Positions 43,427-52,977 of a stretch of DNA of 64,000 bases are shown piece by piece; within the stretch, counting starts at the first letter, position 1; each line of letters opens with the position of its first letter. The position numbers were made by a program, and so were the translations under genes. Origin of the DNA: an uncultured Eubacteriales bacterium (GTDB lineage: Bacteria > Bacillota > Clostridia > Christensenellales > UBA1242); NCBI GenBank assembly GCA_949031345.1, contig CARNVA010000009.1:1-64000 (forward strand). Reading direction: 5' to 3'. A model generated the notes under the pieces. It saw only the letters and a program-made list of their open reading frames with translations, had not been told where the DNA came from and did no database searches.

Positions 43427-44737
43427 TTAAAACATATTTTTAAATTTTCCGCTTTTAAGTTGTTTCATCATTTCTTTCGATTGTTCAAAAGATTTAAGAA
43501 GCTGATTTACCTGTTGAATTGAAGTGCCGCTTCCATTTGCAATGCGTTGACGGCGACTTGCCTTAATAATCTCTGGGTTTCTTCTCTCTTTTGGTGTCAT
43601 TGATTGAATAATTGCCTTATTAACAAGCATTTGATTTTCATCAATGTCAAGATTTTTGACTTTGTTTCCAACTCCTGGAATCATGCCCAGAATATCTTTA
43701 ATATTTCCCATTTTTTTGATGCTTTCTATTTGCACAAGATAATCATCAAAAGTGAAAGAGTTTTCTCTGAATTTCTTTTCAAGAGCTTTGGCTTCCTCTT
43801 CAGTCACCGCCTCTTGCGCCTTTTCGATAAGGGAAAGCACATCACCCATTCCAAGTATTCTGCTGGCAATACGGTCGGGATAGAAAGGCTCTATATCACC
43901 AATCTTTTCGCCAACGCCAGTGAATTTAATTGGTTTGCCAGTAATTGCTTTGATTGAAAGTGCCGCACCGCCACGAGTGTCACCATCAAGCTTTGTAAGC
44001 ACAATTCCAGTCACATCAAGGTCACGATTGAAGCTTTCAGCAACAGTAACAGCATCTTGACCTGTCATTGAGTCAACGACAAGCAAAATTTCGCTTGGCT
44101 TAACCTCTTTCTTTATATCCTGAAGCTCCTTCATCAGCTCTTCATTTATATGCAGTCTTCCTGCTGTATCAATAATAACTGTGTCAAAGCCCTGTTTTTT
44201 AGCGTGTTCGACAGCCTGTTTTGAAGTTTTTACTGGATTTTGTGTGCCTTTCTCAAAAACCTCAACATTGGCCTGTTTGCCAACAACTTGAAGCTGATTG
44301 ATTGCTGCAGGTCTGTAAATATCGCAGGCAACCAGCAAGACTTTCTTGCCAGATTTTTTTAGATGCGCACCAAGCTTAGCACACATTGTGGTTTTTCCAG
44401 CACCTTGAAGGCCACACATCATAATAATTGTAGGTGGCGCTGGTGAAATTGCCAATTTCTGATTGTTTGAGCTCATAAGAGTGGTAAGCTCATCTTTTAC
44501 AATCTTAATAACCTGCTGTGCTGGGGTAAGACTTTTTAAAACTTCATCTCCAACAGCTTTTTCTGAAACGGTCTTAACAAAATCTTTCGCAACCATATAG
44601 TTGACATCCGCTTCTAATAATGCAATTCTCACCTCTCTCATAGCTTCTTTTATTTCAAGCTCTGTAAGGCGTCCTTTCTTTGTAAGTTTGGAAAAAATAT
44701 GGTTAAATTTTTCTGATAATGATGAAAAAAGTGCCAA
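43427..44737 (-). CDS. ffh: signal recognition particle protein Ffh
   Basis: 436-residue GTPase that targets nascent membrane and secreted proteins with SRP RNA. NG domain: GLQGAGKTT, DTAGRLHI, TKLDGDTRGG; the M domain holds the RNA-binding SMTPKERRNPEII and RRQRIANGSG. TTG start with AGGAGG 5 nt upstream; the N-terminus LFSSLSEKF fits the family. Follows ylxM. Confidence 0.97.
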   Translation of the reverse strand: MALFSSLSEKFNHIFSKLTKKGRLTELEIKEAMREVRIALLEADVNYMVAKDFVKTVSEKAVGDEVLKSLTPAQQVIKIVKDELTTLMSSNNQKLAISPAPPTIIMMCGLQGAGKTTMCAKLGAHLKKSGKKVLLVACDIYRPAAINQLQVVGKQANVEVFEKGTQNPVKTSKQAVEHAKKQGFDTVIIDTAGRLHINEELMKELQDIKKEVKPSEILLVVDSMTGQDAVTVAESFNRDLDVTGIVLTKLDGDTRGGAALSIKAITGKPIKFTGVGEKIGDIEPFYPDRIASRILGMGDVLSLIEKAQEAVTEEEAKALEKKFRENSFTFDDYLVQIESIKKMGNIKDILGMIPGVGNKVKNLDIDENQMLVNKAIIQSMTPKERRNPEIIKASRRQRIANGSGTSIQQVNQLLKSFEQSKEMMKQLKSGKFKNMF

Positions 44738-44779
44738 ATTTCCCTCCTTTTAACTAGATTTTATATAAAAATCAATTTT

Positions 44780-45070
44780 TTATTTATTTTTTAGTCTTTC
44801 AATCTCTTGTTTAAGTTTTTCATTTTCTGCTGTCAAAGCATCAAGTTTCTTTCGAAATTCAAGCTTTTCCTCCAGCTCATAAAGTCGTTTTTCTGCCTTT
44901 GTGACACTGTCCATTACAGCCTGTCGTGAAACTCCAAGATTTTGAGCAATCTCAGTAACAGTCAAATCATCATATAGATAATTTGTAAGTATACTCTGTT
45001 GTCCTTCACTTAAAAGCAAGCCATATGCATCAAAAAGTGACATAAGTTTTATATTTTCTTCTACTTTCAT
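44780..45070 (-). CDS. ylxM: YlxM, SRP-associated HTH protein
   Basis: 96 residues: LFDAYGLLLSEGQQSILTNYL, sigma-4-like HTH VTEIAQNLGVSRQAVMDSV, then a coiled-coil tail. YlxM is found beside ffh in Gram-positives and stimulates SRP assembly. Directly upstream of ffh, as usual. Confidence 0.94.
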   Translation of the reverse strand: MKVEENIKLMSLFDAYGLLLSEGQQSILTNYLYDDLTVTEIAQNLGVSRQAVMDSVTKAEKRLYELEEKLEFRKKLDALTAENEKLKQEIERLKNK

Positions 45071-45170
45071 AACTTTTAATTGTAAAGCATTTTTGCTTTA
45101 CACAATATAATAGCACATAAAATTTAATATTGCAAGCATTTTGATTAAAAAATAAAAAAAAGTTTTATTA

Positions 45171-45200
45171 AAAAAAGTTTGACCTAAAATCAAACTTTAA
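45171..45200 (-). terminator. terminator after hemW
   Basis: Stem AAAGTTTGA / TCAAACTTT, then T7 on the minus strand. Confidence 0.75.
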
Positions 45201-45203
45201 TTT

Positions 45204-46325
45204 TCAATCTGCAAGAATTGAAGCAATTATGTAATTGTTTACGCCATAAAATTTGGGATTTAAATAAAATTTATCATCTGCTTCTCCTTTTTGAAAAATC
45301 ACCCCTCTTTGAAGAAAAGAAGCAAAGTTTTTATTATTTGAAAGGTCAAAGCCAAGAGAGGCAAGATAGTTTTTGCTTATTCCCATTTTGCACCTAAGAC
45401 CAAGCATAACATGTTCTTCAATCAACTCTGTATTGCCAAGTTTTTCAAATAATGACCGCTTGTGTGCATAAAAGTCACTCAATCCGTCGGCGCAAGAAGA
45501 GCGTATATTCCCTAAATAACTGTGCGCCGACAGCCCAAAGCCGACATATTCCTCACCTGTCCAATATTTAAAGTTATGCCTGCTTTCAAAACCTCTTAAA
45601 GCAAAGTTTGAGACTTCATATCTCTCAAAGCCCCTTTTATCAAGAAAACTCGCCACCTCTTCATAAGCATCGACGCATTCATCATCATCCGGAAGCAGAG
45701 CTGGTTGTTTTTCAACCATTCTTTCAAGCGGCGTATTTCTTTCCACCTGAAGCATATAAGTTGAAATATGTTTAATTCCAAGCTTCAACAACACCTCAAT
45801 TTCGTCTGTCAGTTTTTCCTTGTCCATTCCTGCAAGCCCAATCAGCATATCACATGAGACATTATCAAAATATTTTTTTGCCAAAACAATCGCTTTTTTA
45901 GCCTCCTCGCTATTATGCAGTCTGCCAACAAACTTAAGTTTGTCGTCATCTAAGCTTTGCACTCCAAGCGAAATACGATTTACCCCAGCCTTTTTATAAA
46001 CTTCAAGTTTATCTTCGCTAAGCGAATTTGGATTGCATTCAACCGTCCATTCATAATCTTTTGCAACCTCGAAATTATCTTTTATAGCCTCAGCAAGTTT
46101 TTCAAACAACATCGAAGAAAGCAGACTTGGCGTGCCGCCACCAAAATAAATGGTGTCAATCTTGCGATATTTTTCCTGTGGATATTTTTTATGAAAATGT
46201 TTTATTTCTTCAATTAAAAAATCAATATATCTATTTTTTTCTTCATCGCTAGCAACAAAAGAGGAAAAGCCACAATAACAGCATTTCCTTTCGCAAAATG
46301 GAATGTGAACATAAACTCCCAACAT
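45204..46325 (-). CDS. hemW: HemW, radical SAM haem chaperone-like protein
   Basis: 373 residues. Radical SAM motif CERKCCYC near the start; YFGGGTPSLL and VECNPNS are family signatures. The C-terminal HemN-type domain (GEEYVGFGLSAHSY) is present. Related to coproporphyrinogen dehydrogenase, but HemW proteins bind haem and lack the oxidase motif. Its ATG overlaps lepA's TGA by one base, a gene pair widely conserved in Bacillota. Confidence 0.94.
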   Translation of the reverse strand: MLGVYVHIPFCERKCCYCGFSSFVASDEEKNRYIDFLIEEIKHFHKKYPQEKYRKIDTIYFGGGTPSLLSSMLFEKLAEAIKDNFEVAKDYEWTVECNPNSLSEDKLEVYKKAGVNRISLGVQSLDDDKLKFVGRLHNSEEAKKAIVLAKKYFDNVSCDMLIGLAGMDKEKLTDEIEVLLKLGIKHISTYMLQVERNTPLERMVEKQPALLPDDDECVDAYEEVASFLDKRGFERYEVSNFALRGFESRHNFKYWTGEEYVGFGLSAHSYLGNIRSSCADGLSDFYAHKRSLFEKLGNTELIEEHVMLGLRCKMGISKNYLASLGFDLSNNKNFASFLQRGVIFQKGEADDKFYLNPKFYGVNNYIIASILAD

Positions 46326-48130
46326 CAGTCCTCATCCTCAAGTTTTAAGATTGACATAAAAGCTTCTGATGGGATTTCCACCGACCCAATCTTTCTCATT
46401 CTCTTTTTGCCTTCCTTTTGTTTTTCAAGCAACTTTCGCTTTCTTGTGATATCACCGCCATAACATTTTGCAAGCACATCCTTTCTCATAGCAGAGATAG
46501 TCTCTCTTGCGATAATCTTTCCACCGATTGCCGCCTGAACAGGCACTTCAAAAAGTTGGCGAGGAATTATTTTTTTAAGCTTTTCAGTCAAAGCACGCCC
46601 TCTTGTATAAGCTCTGTCTTTATGAACAATTATTGAAAGAGCATCACATTTTTCACCATTTAAAAGCACATCCACTCTTACAAGGTCACTTCTTTCATAG
46701 CCAGCAAGCTCATAATCAAAACTTGCATAACCCTTTGTCCTTGATTTCAAACTGTCAAAAAAGTCATAGATAATCTCGCCAAGTGGCAAAGTGTAATTGA
46801 TTTTAACTCTGCCTTCATCTATATACGAAAGGTCTTTATAGACGCCTCTCTTGTCTTGACAAAGCTCCATAATTGCGCCCACATATTGAGGCGGTGCAAA
46901 TATACTTGCCTTGACAATTGGCTCTTCTATATATTCAATTTCTACTGCTGGTGGCAAGGATGATGGATTTGAAAGCTCAATCATCTCGCCATCAGTTTTG
47001 TAAACATGATAAAATACACTTGGTGCTGTGGTGATTATATCAAGGTTAAATTCGCGCTCAAGACGCTCTGTAATTATCTCAAGATGCAAAAGCCCCAAAA
47101 AGCCGCATCGGAAGCCATAGCCAAGCGCTTGCGATACTTCTGGTTGATATTCAAGTGAAGCATCATTGAGTTTCAATTTTTCAAGGCTGTCTTTAAGCTC
47201 GTTATATTTGGCACCATCTACTGGAAAAATTCCGCAAAATACTACAGGCTGCACTTTTTTATAGCCTGGCAAAGCCTCTTGTGCTGGGTTTAGCGCATCT
47301 GTCACAGTATCACCAACCGCGACATCACTTATCGTTTTGATCGAGCAGGCAAGATAACCAACATCGCCCGACCTTAGCACCTCAACAGACTTCGGATTTG
47401 GCACAAAAATTCCCACCTCAGTGACATCATAAATCTTGCCAGTCTGCATCATCTTTATTTTATCACCTACCCGCAGCTCTCCGTCAAAGACACGGATAAG
47501 ACATATTGCACCCTTAAAATTGTCATAATAACTATCAAAAATCAAGCACTTAAGCGGCTTTTCATCATCACCTTTTGGACAAGGAAATTCTTTAACAATC
47601 ATCTCAAGCACCGACTCGATATTTGTTCCATCTTTGGCAGAAATACATGGCGCGTGCATAGCAGGCACGCCCACAATATCCTCTATTTCTTTTTTTACCT
47701 CATCAGGTCTAGCTGAAGGCAGGTCAATCTTATTTATGACAGGCAGAATTTCAAGATTGTTGTCAATTGCAAGGTAGGCATTGGCAAGCGTCTGCGCTTC
47801 CACCCCTTGAGAAGCGTCTACAATCAAAATTGCACCCTCACAAGCAGCAAGAGAGCGTGATACCTCATAGGTAAAATCGACATGTCCGGGCGTGTCAATA
47901 AGGTTAAGCTCATATTCCTCACCCTCAAAAGTATAATTCATTCGGGTTGGTGTAAGCTTAATGGTTATTCCCTTTTCGCGTTCAAGCTCCATGCTGTCAA
48001 GAAGCTGCTCTTGCATATCTCTCTTTGCAAGCGTTCCTGTTTTTTCAATAAGCCTGTCGGCAAGTGTTGACTTTCCATGATCAATATGTGCAACTATACA
48101 AAAGTTTCTTATTTTCTTTAATCTTTCCAT
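46325..48130 (-). CDS. lepA: elongation factor 4 (LepA)
   Basis: 601-residue translational GTPase with G1 AHIDHGKST, G3 DTPGHVDF, G4 NKIDLPSA and the LepA-specific C-terminal domain (RTKGYASFDYELAGY, KRKLLEKQKEGKKRM). It acts on stalled ribosomes or in 30S assembly. First gene of the lepA-hemW operon. Confidence 0.97.
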   Translation of the reverse strand: MERLKKIRNFCIVAHIDHGKSTLADRLIEKTGTLAKRDMQEQLLDSMELEREKGITIKLTPTRMNYTFEGEEYELNLIDTPGHVDFTYEVSRSLAACEGAILIVDASQGVEAQTLANAYLAIDNNLEILPVINKIDLPSARPDEVKKEIEDIVGVPAMHAPCISAKDGTNIESVLEMIVKEFPCPKGDDEKPLKCLIFDSYYDNFKGAICLIRVFDGELRVGDKIKMMQTGKIYDVTEVGIFVPNPKSVEVLRSGDVGYLACSIKTISDVAVGDTVTDALNPAQEALPGYKKVQPVVFCGIFPVDGAKYNELKDSLEKLKLNDASLEYQPEVSQALGYGFRCGFLGLLHLEIITERLEREFNLDIITTAPSVFYHVYKTDGEMIELSNPSSLPPAVEIEYIEEPIVKASIFAPPQYVGAIMELCQDKRGVYKDLSYIDEGRVKINYTLPLGEIIYDFFDSLKSRTKGYASFDYELAGYERSDLVRVDVLLNGEKCDALSIIVHKDRAYTRGRALTEKLKKIIPRQLFEVPVQAAIGGKIIARETISAMRKDVLAKCYGGDITRKRKLLEKQKEGKKRMRKIGSVEIPSEAFMSILKLEDED

Positions 48131-48356
48131 GATTGGAATTATATCAAAATTCTAAAAAAAATCAAACTATTTTCTAGTTTAATGAAAATATTGTATAAAT
48201 TTATAGAATTTAATCAAAAATCATTTAAAATTTACTTTATTTTCTGATTTAGTTATGTTAAAATATATATGTTAAAATATATTATTATGAAGCAAAATTA
48301 AACAAAATAAATGTTTTCCAAACGGAAAAACAAATTATGCTTTAAATTGAGGTATT

Positions 48357-49085
48357 ATGAATTTATTTAATTCTTGGCTTATTGAACAGCCAATTGCACA
48401 TAGAGGGTTGCACGACAGCAAAGTCCCTGAAAATTCATTGACTGCTTTTGCCAAGGCAATCGAAGCTGGCTATCCAATTGAGCTTGATGTCCAGCTTATT
48501 GCAGACGGAACAATCGTGGTCTTCCATGATGACAGCCTTTCACGACTTACTGACAATGATGGATATGTAAAATTTTTAAATAAGGAAGACTTGAAATTTC
48601 TTTCTCTTGCTGGCAGCAATGAAAAAATCCCTACTTTTGAAGAAGTTTTAAACTTTGTTGATGGGAAAGTGCCACTTCTTATTGAAATCAAAAATGAAGG
48701 CAAAGTTGGCGAGCTTGAAAAGGGAGTGCTTGAGCTTCTTGCTGATTATAAGGGCGAGTTTGCCATTCAATCTTTCAATCCTTATGTGCTTGAATATTTT
48801 TATAAGCATGCACCAGAAATTCCAAGAGGTCAACTTTCAAGCTATTTCAGAGATGTCAAGCTTTCATTCTTTAAAAAATATGCTCTTAAAAGAATGATGC
48901 TCAACAAACGAGTAAGCCATCCTGACTTTTTAAGTTATGAAGCAAAGCGTCTGCCAAATCGTTTTACTAGAAAATATAAAGACCTTCCCCTTCTTGCTTG
49001 GACAGTGAGAAGTCAAAGCGAATATCTGAAAGTGGTAAAACATTGTGACAATGTCATCTTTGAAGACTTTGAGCCGATGATTTAA
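48357..49085 (+). CDS. glycerophosphodiester phosphodiesterase
   Basis: 242-residue GDPD TIM barrel that splits glycerophosphodiesters into glycerol-3-phosphate and alcohol. Catalytic His-Arg in IAHRGLHD, then PENSLTAF, ELDVQLIADGTIVVFHDD (metal Glu/Asp and second His), IEIKNEG. No signal peptide, so cytoplasmic. RBS GAGG. A pair of direct repeats (ATGTTAAAATATAT, about 48256-48283) lies in the upstream region. Confidence 0.92.
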   Translation: MNLFNSWLIEQPIAHRGLHDSKVPENSLTAFAKAIEAGYPIELDVQLIADGTIVVFHDDSLSRLTDNDGYVKFLNKEDLKFLSLAGSNEKIPTFEEVLNFVDGKVPLLIEIKNEGKVGELEKGVLELLADYKGEFAIQSFNPYVLEYFYKHAPEIPRGQLSSYFRDVKLSFFKKYALKRMMLNKRVSHPDFLSYEAKRLPNRFTRKYKDLPLLAWTVRSQSEYLKVVKHCDNVIFEDFEPMI

Positions 49086-49154
49086 AAGGCTAACTCATAT
49101 TTAAAATTCAAATATTTTTTGAGCGAAACATAAACAAAATAAAACAACTTAAAC

Positions 49155-49184
49155 AAAAAAACTCACATTTCTGTGAGTTTTTAT
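49155..49184. terminator. bidirectional terminator
   Basis: Stem AAAACTCACA / TGTGAGTTTT between convergent genes, with T runs on both strands. Confidence 0.85.
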
Positions 49185-49190
49185 TTTTTT

Positions 49191-50795
49191 TTACTCGGTT
49201 TCGTATTCAAATAATTCATCATCCAAAGTTTGATATTCACCTTCATTTTTTATCAAAGCATTTCCAAATCTTTTCATAATGCTTTCACTAACCATAGCTT
49301 TTGGTGCATAAAGTCTTTTAAGCACATTATTTGAATTTAGAAAACCAGGTGCCAGCCAGACAGCATTTGGAAGCATAATTTCTTCCATAACAGTATTACT
49401 TATCATAAAATCGGTTTCAATATCAACCGCCTTTGGAAGATAAATTCTTCTCATTGAAATATTATCTCTGAAAAATTCAGAGCCGATGTTTTCAAGGCTC
49501 GGAAAAGATGCTTCCTTAAGTGTCGTATTGGATTTCATGAAACAGCTGTAGGCATTTTTAAGTTTTGGCATAACAACCCTTCTCGCATTTGCCTTTTCAA
49601 TGAAGCATTCACCCACTTCTTCAAGATTTTCTAGCACAACTTCTTCAATTACTCGATTTTCTGATAAGAAATTGAAACCTGCTTTTTTAAGATTTGGCAA
49701 GCGTAAACATTTAAGTGAAAAATTTGCGCGCATAAAATTATCACCAATTTCAGTTACATTTGGGTTTTTATAACCTATTATGGCATTGGAATCATTAGCA
49801 ATTATCTCAACATTTTCACCATTTTTTGGCTTTATAACAACCACTTTATGACCATTCTCATTTCGAGTTTGTGTCATAGTTTCAATTTCACCAATACTTT
49901 TCACAAAGCTGTCTTCACCACTGAAAAAATTCATGTGCGGTCTAATCGTTTTTTCCTCAAAATCTATAAGATAATTATCCAGCAACAGATAACGGCCACT
50001 GTCATATTTAGCCACTCTTCCAAAGCCCAAAACCGTGTTGTTTTCACAATAAGTCTCATTATTAAGTCTTGCTTGAACAAAATAATATTTTCCGTCAGGG
50101 CCGAGCTCATAATTTTCAAGAGTCATATTGCTCACCTTTCTCTTATCCATTTTAAAATTAAAAGTCTCTTCAAAGGCGCTTGCAAGGCCTGGAATTATTT
50201 TGTCAAGATTGTTGCCAAAAGTCGCATCTGGATTTTCTACCTTGTGGTTATAACGATTTTTTATAGAAATAGAGCCATCTGCTTTTGCCACTTGTATGCT
50301 TATTACACTTGTTCCATATTCATCCTGACGCGAAGGGTTTAAAAAGTCTTCACGATTTAGTTTCTCAACATCCTTTTTAACAGCAAACCAAACCCTGCAG
50401 TTTTTGAGACGAAGTTTTCCTTCATTAAACGAGCAAAGCTCTTCCCCTGGGGCGTAATATTTTTTGAAAGATAAAAGCTCTTCTATAGTTTTGCACTCTT
50501 CATACAATTCATAGCCAGCTCTTTCAAGAAGCTGCTTTGGCGATAGATTTTCACTGTTTGGGGCGAAGTCTTGCTGTTCTGTGCCATAAGCACAATTTTT
50601 TATAAAATCTCTGAAACCTTCAAGGTCCTTTAAAACCTCGCCATAAAGCGAACGGCTTGTATCAAACTTTGAAAAAATTATATTTGAAAGCAAACCTGGC
50701 TTATCCAAAATGGTTGGAAAAAGACTTCTGCACAGATGTGCAAAAGACTCGCCATAATGCTTTTTAATTATTTTAAGGTCATAATTTTTATCCAT
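49191..50795 (-). CDS. cytoplasmic leucine-rich-like (BspA-type) repeat protein
   Basis: 534 residues without signal peptide. Residues 1-330 are an unrecognized alpha/beta region. From about residue 345 a row of some eight repeats of 22-24 residues reads like BspA/LRR_5 units (LRLPNLKKAGFNFLSEN, VVLENLEEVGECFIEKA, ASFPSLENIGSEFFRDN, IYLPKAVDIETDFMISN). It overlaps the preceding 99-residue gene by 8 bp. BspA repeats are usually secreted or surface-bound, so a cytoplasmic form is unusual. Confidence 0.8.
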   Translation of the reverse strand: MDKNYDLKIIKKHYGESFAHLCRSLFPTILDKPGLLSNIIFSKFDTSRSLYGEVLKDLEGFRDFIKNCAYGTEQQDFAPNSENLSPKQLLERAGYELYEECKTIEELLSFKKYYAPGEELCSFNEGKLRLKNCRVWFAVKKDVEKLNREDFLNPSRQDEYGTSVISIQVAKADGSISIKNRYNHKVENPDATFGNNLDKIIPGLASAFEETFNFKMDKRKVSNMTLENYELGPDGKYYFVQARLNNETYCENNTVLGFGRVAKYDSGRYLLLDNYLIDFEEKTIRPHMNFFSGEDSFVKSIGEIETMTQTRNENGHKVVVIKPKNGENVEIIANDSNAIIGYKNPNVTEIGDNFMRANFSLKCLRLPNLKKAGFNFLSENRVIEEVVLENLEEVGECFIEKANARRVVMPKLKNAYSCFMKSNTTLKEASFPSLENIGSEFFRDNISMRRIYLPKAVDIETDFMISNTVMEEIMLPNAVWLAPGFLNSNNVLKRLYAPKAMVSESIMKRFGNALIKNEGEYQTLDDELFEYETE

Positions 50796-51087
50796 ATATT
50801 CTTTTTAAGACAAAATCTCCTGACTTAGTATGAAGAGCAATAAGCTCGCTCTCTTGCAGCTGTATTTTACTTCTTCCGTGTCCGTCTTCCAGCTTTCCAA
50901 AAGCGTATGGTTGGCAAAAACTTGGTGATGTTCTGTCAAGCAGCATTTCATGAATAATCAGCTTATCTCCCACAGCAGGCTGTTCGTCAATATAAAACTC
51001 CATAATTAAACTTTGTTTTTCACCCTTTGCATCTTGTAAAATATATTGGCCATAGGGCAAAAGCTCCACTATTTTAAACTCCTTCAA
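50788..51087 (-). CDS. small uncharacterized protein, partner of the repeat protein
   Basis: 99 residues from a TTG with AGGAGGG upstream. It looks like a beta barrel (FKIVELLPYGQYILQD, VGDKLIIHEMLL, GDFVLKRIYG). No family recognized. Coupled to the leucine-rich-like gene by overlap and placed after rsmD by about 40 bp. Confidence 0.7.
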   Translation of the reverse strand: MKEFKIVELLPYGQYILQDAKGEKQSLIMEFYIDEQPAVGDKLIIHEMLLDRTSPSFCQPYAFGKLEDGHGRSKIQLQESELIALHTKSGDFVLKRIYG

Positions 51088-51125
51088 ATTTTGCCCTCCT
51101 TTTATTTAAATAATATTGATAAAAC

Positions 51126-51659
51126 TTATAGGTTTTTAAGATAGCTTATCATTTTAATGCCATATGAACGCTGGTCAAAGCACTCAAAAGGCGAAAAATC
51201 AGGTTTTAAAGCTTTTTCATGCTCGCAAACAATAACCCCATTTTCACTTAAGCAGGCATATTCTGAAATAAGCTTGAATGCTTTTTCGTAAAGCCCTGCC
51301 TTATATGGTGGGTCAAGTAAAATCAAATCAAATTGCCTGCCTTTAAGTTTTGCTAAAGCACTTTCAAAGCTTTCACAATAAACCTCAGCGGATATATTTA
51401 AATTTTTTAAATTGGTGTTTGTAAGTGCTATGCTTCTTTTATCCATATCAACAAAGACAGCCTCTTTTGCGCCACGACTTAACGCCTCTATGCCAAGTGC
51501 GCCCGTTCCACAAAAAAGGTCAAGCACTCTTGCACCATTCAAAAGATAAGTCAGTTTATTAAAAACCGCCTGTTTCACCATATCAGCCGTTGGACGAATA
51601 TGCTGATAGGTATTTTCAACAAGTCTTCTTCCACCAAATTTTCCCGAAGTCACTTTCAT
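51126..51659 (-). CDS. rsmD: RsmD, 16S rRNA m2G966 methyltransferase
   Basis: 177-residue Rossmann methyltransferase. GKFGGRRL and IRPTADMVKQAVFN at the start, SAM loop VLDLFCGTGALGIEALSRGA, catalytic DPPY in LILLDPPYKAG. Acts on the small subunit P-site region. Confidence 0.95.
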   Translation of the reverse strand: MKVTSGKFGGRRLVENTYQHIRPTADMVKQAVFNKLTYLLNGARVLDLFCGTGALGIEALSRGAKEAVFVDMDKRSIALTNTNLKNLNISAEVYCESFESALAKLKGRQFDLILLDPPYKAGLYEKAFKLISEYACLSENGVIVCEHEKALKPDFSPFECFDQRSYGIKMISYLKNL

Positions 51660-51806
51660 ATAAAAAAATTATAATTGATAAAACTTTTAATGTCAATATT
51701 TTGTCCAATTTTGTCACTGCCTCCGCTGACCAAACTTGGCTTAAAACAAATATTCTTTCACAAGTGGGGCTTTTTTCTCATAAATTGACTAGTGTAAGGA
51801 GGAAAA

Positions 51807-52817
51807 ATGCAAAAACTTAAAAAACTATCACTCTTTGTCGTGTGTCTTATGCTTATTTTCTCGGCATCATTTATGTTTGTCGGATGTGGCGAAAAAGACC
51901 CAAACAAGATAAGGCTCAACGAAGTGACTCACAGCATATTCTATGCACCACTGTATGTGGCACTTAATCTTGGTTTCTTTGAAGACGAAGGGCTTGAAGT
52001 AACACTTGAAAGTGCAAGTGGGTCAGACTCTTCTATGACAACCCTCATAAGCGGCAGTGCCGATATAATTTTGGCAGGTCCAGAGCAAGTTGTATATGCA
52101 GAAGAAGTCAATGACAGACCAATGGTGTTTGGTCAGCTGACACAAAAAGACGGCTCTTTTATCGTTGGCAAACAAAATACATCAAACTTCTCAATCAATG
52201 ACCTCAAAGGCAAGACAATCATTGGCGGAAGAGCTGGCGGAATGCCTGCAATGACACTTCAATATGTCATTGAAAAAGCTGGGCTTAAAATTGGCACAGA
52301 CGCCGCAAAAGGCGAGGTAAATCTTCGTACTGATGTTGCTTTTGCAAACATAGCAAGTGAATTTATCACTTCAAACAACGAATATTGCACCCTGTTTGAG
52401 CCTACAGCCACCACCCTTCAAAATGCTGGAAATGGCTTTGTCTTAAAAGCTGTTGGTGACCTTTCTGGCTATATCCCATACACCTGCTTTACAGCAAAAT
52501 CAAGCTTCCTCAAAAATCACAGTGAGCAGGCAGAGAAATTCTTAAAAGCAGTATATCGTGGATATCAATATATTGCAACAGAAAGTCATGAAAAGTCAGC
52601 AGCCGCACTTAAAGCATCTTTTACAGGCATGACAACTGAAGAGCTTAAAATAGCTGTTTCACAATACCTGTCGATTGACGCATGGTGTGAAAGCCCTGTG
52701 ATGAGCGAACAATCTTTCAACAACCTTTTAAGCGTTCTCAACAACTCAAGCGGTCACACATACAATCCAAATTATGCAGACCTTGTAAACACAACCATTG
52801 CAAGCAAAATTGCTTAA
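51807..52817 (+). CDS. ABC transporter substrate-binding lipoprotein (NMT1/ThiY-SsuA type)
   Basis: 336 residues. Lipoprotein signal with lipobox MFVGC, Cys27. The periplasmic-binding fold type II shows APLYVALNLGFFEDEGLEV, the family signature for thiamine-precursor, taurine or sulfonate binding proteins, and GSADIILAGPEQ. RBS AAGGAGG. No permease or ATPase gene adjoins, so the transporter must be encoded elsewhere or be lost. Substrate is not predictable from the sequence alone. Confidence 0.9.
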   Translation: MQKLKKLSLFVVCLMLIFSASFMFVGCGEKDPNKIRLNEVTHSIFYAPLYVALNLGFFEDEGLEVTLESASGSDSSMTTLISGSADIILAGPEQVVYAEEVNDRPMVFGQLTQKDGSFIVGKQNTSNFSINDLKGKTIIGGRAGGMPAMTLQYVIEKAGLKIGTDAAKGEVNLRTDVAFANIASEFITSNNEYCTLFEPTATTLQNAGNGFVLKAVGDLSGYIPYTCFTAKSSFLKNHSEQAEKFLKAVYRGYQYIATESHEKSAAALKASFTGMTTEELKIAVSQYLSIDAWCESPVMSEQSFNNLLSVLNNSSGHTYNPNYADLVNTTIASKIA

Positions 52818-52866
52818 AAATGAAAGTTGTTAAAAAAAAATGATTTATATATAATCATTTTCAACA

Positions 52867-52896
52867 AAAAAATGCGGAAATTTCCGCATTTTTTAT
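52867..52896. terminator. bidirectional terminator
   Basis: Perfect stem AAATGCGGAAA / TTTCCGCATTT with T6 between convergent genes. Confidence 0.85.
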
Positions 52897-52977
52897 CTAT
52901 TTTCTTCAATTTTAAAATAAATCTTATTATTTTCTGCTTGCTAAAAAAATGTTTAAATCTTTTCAATAAGTCAAATT

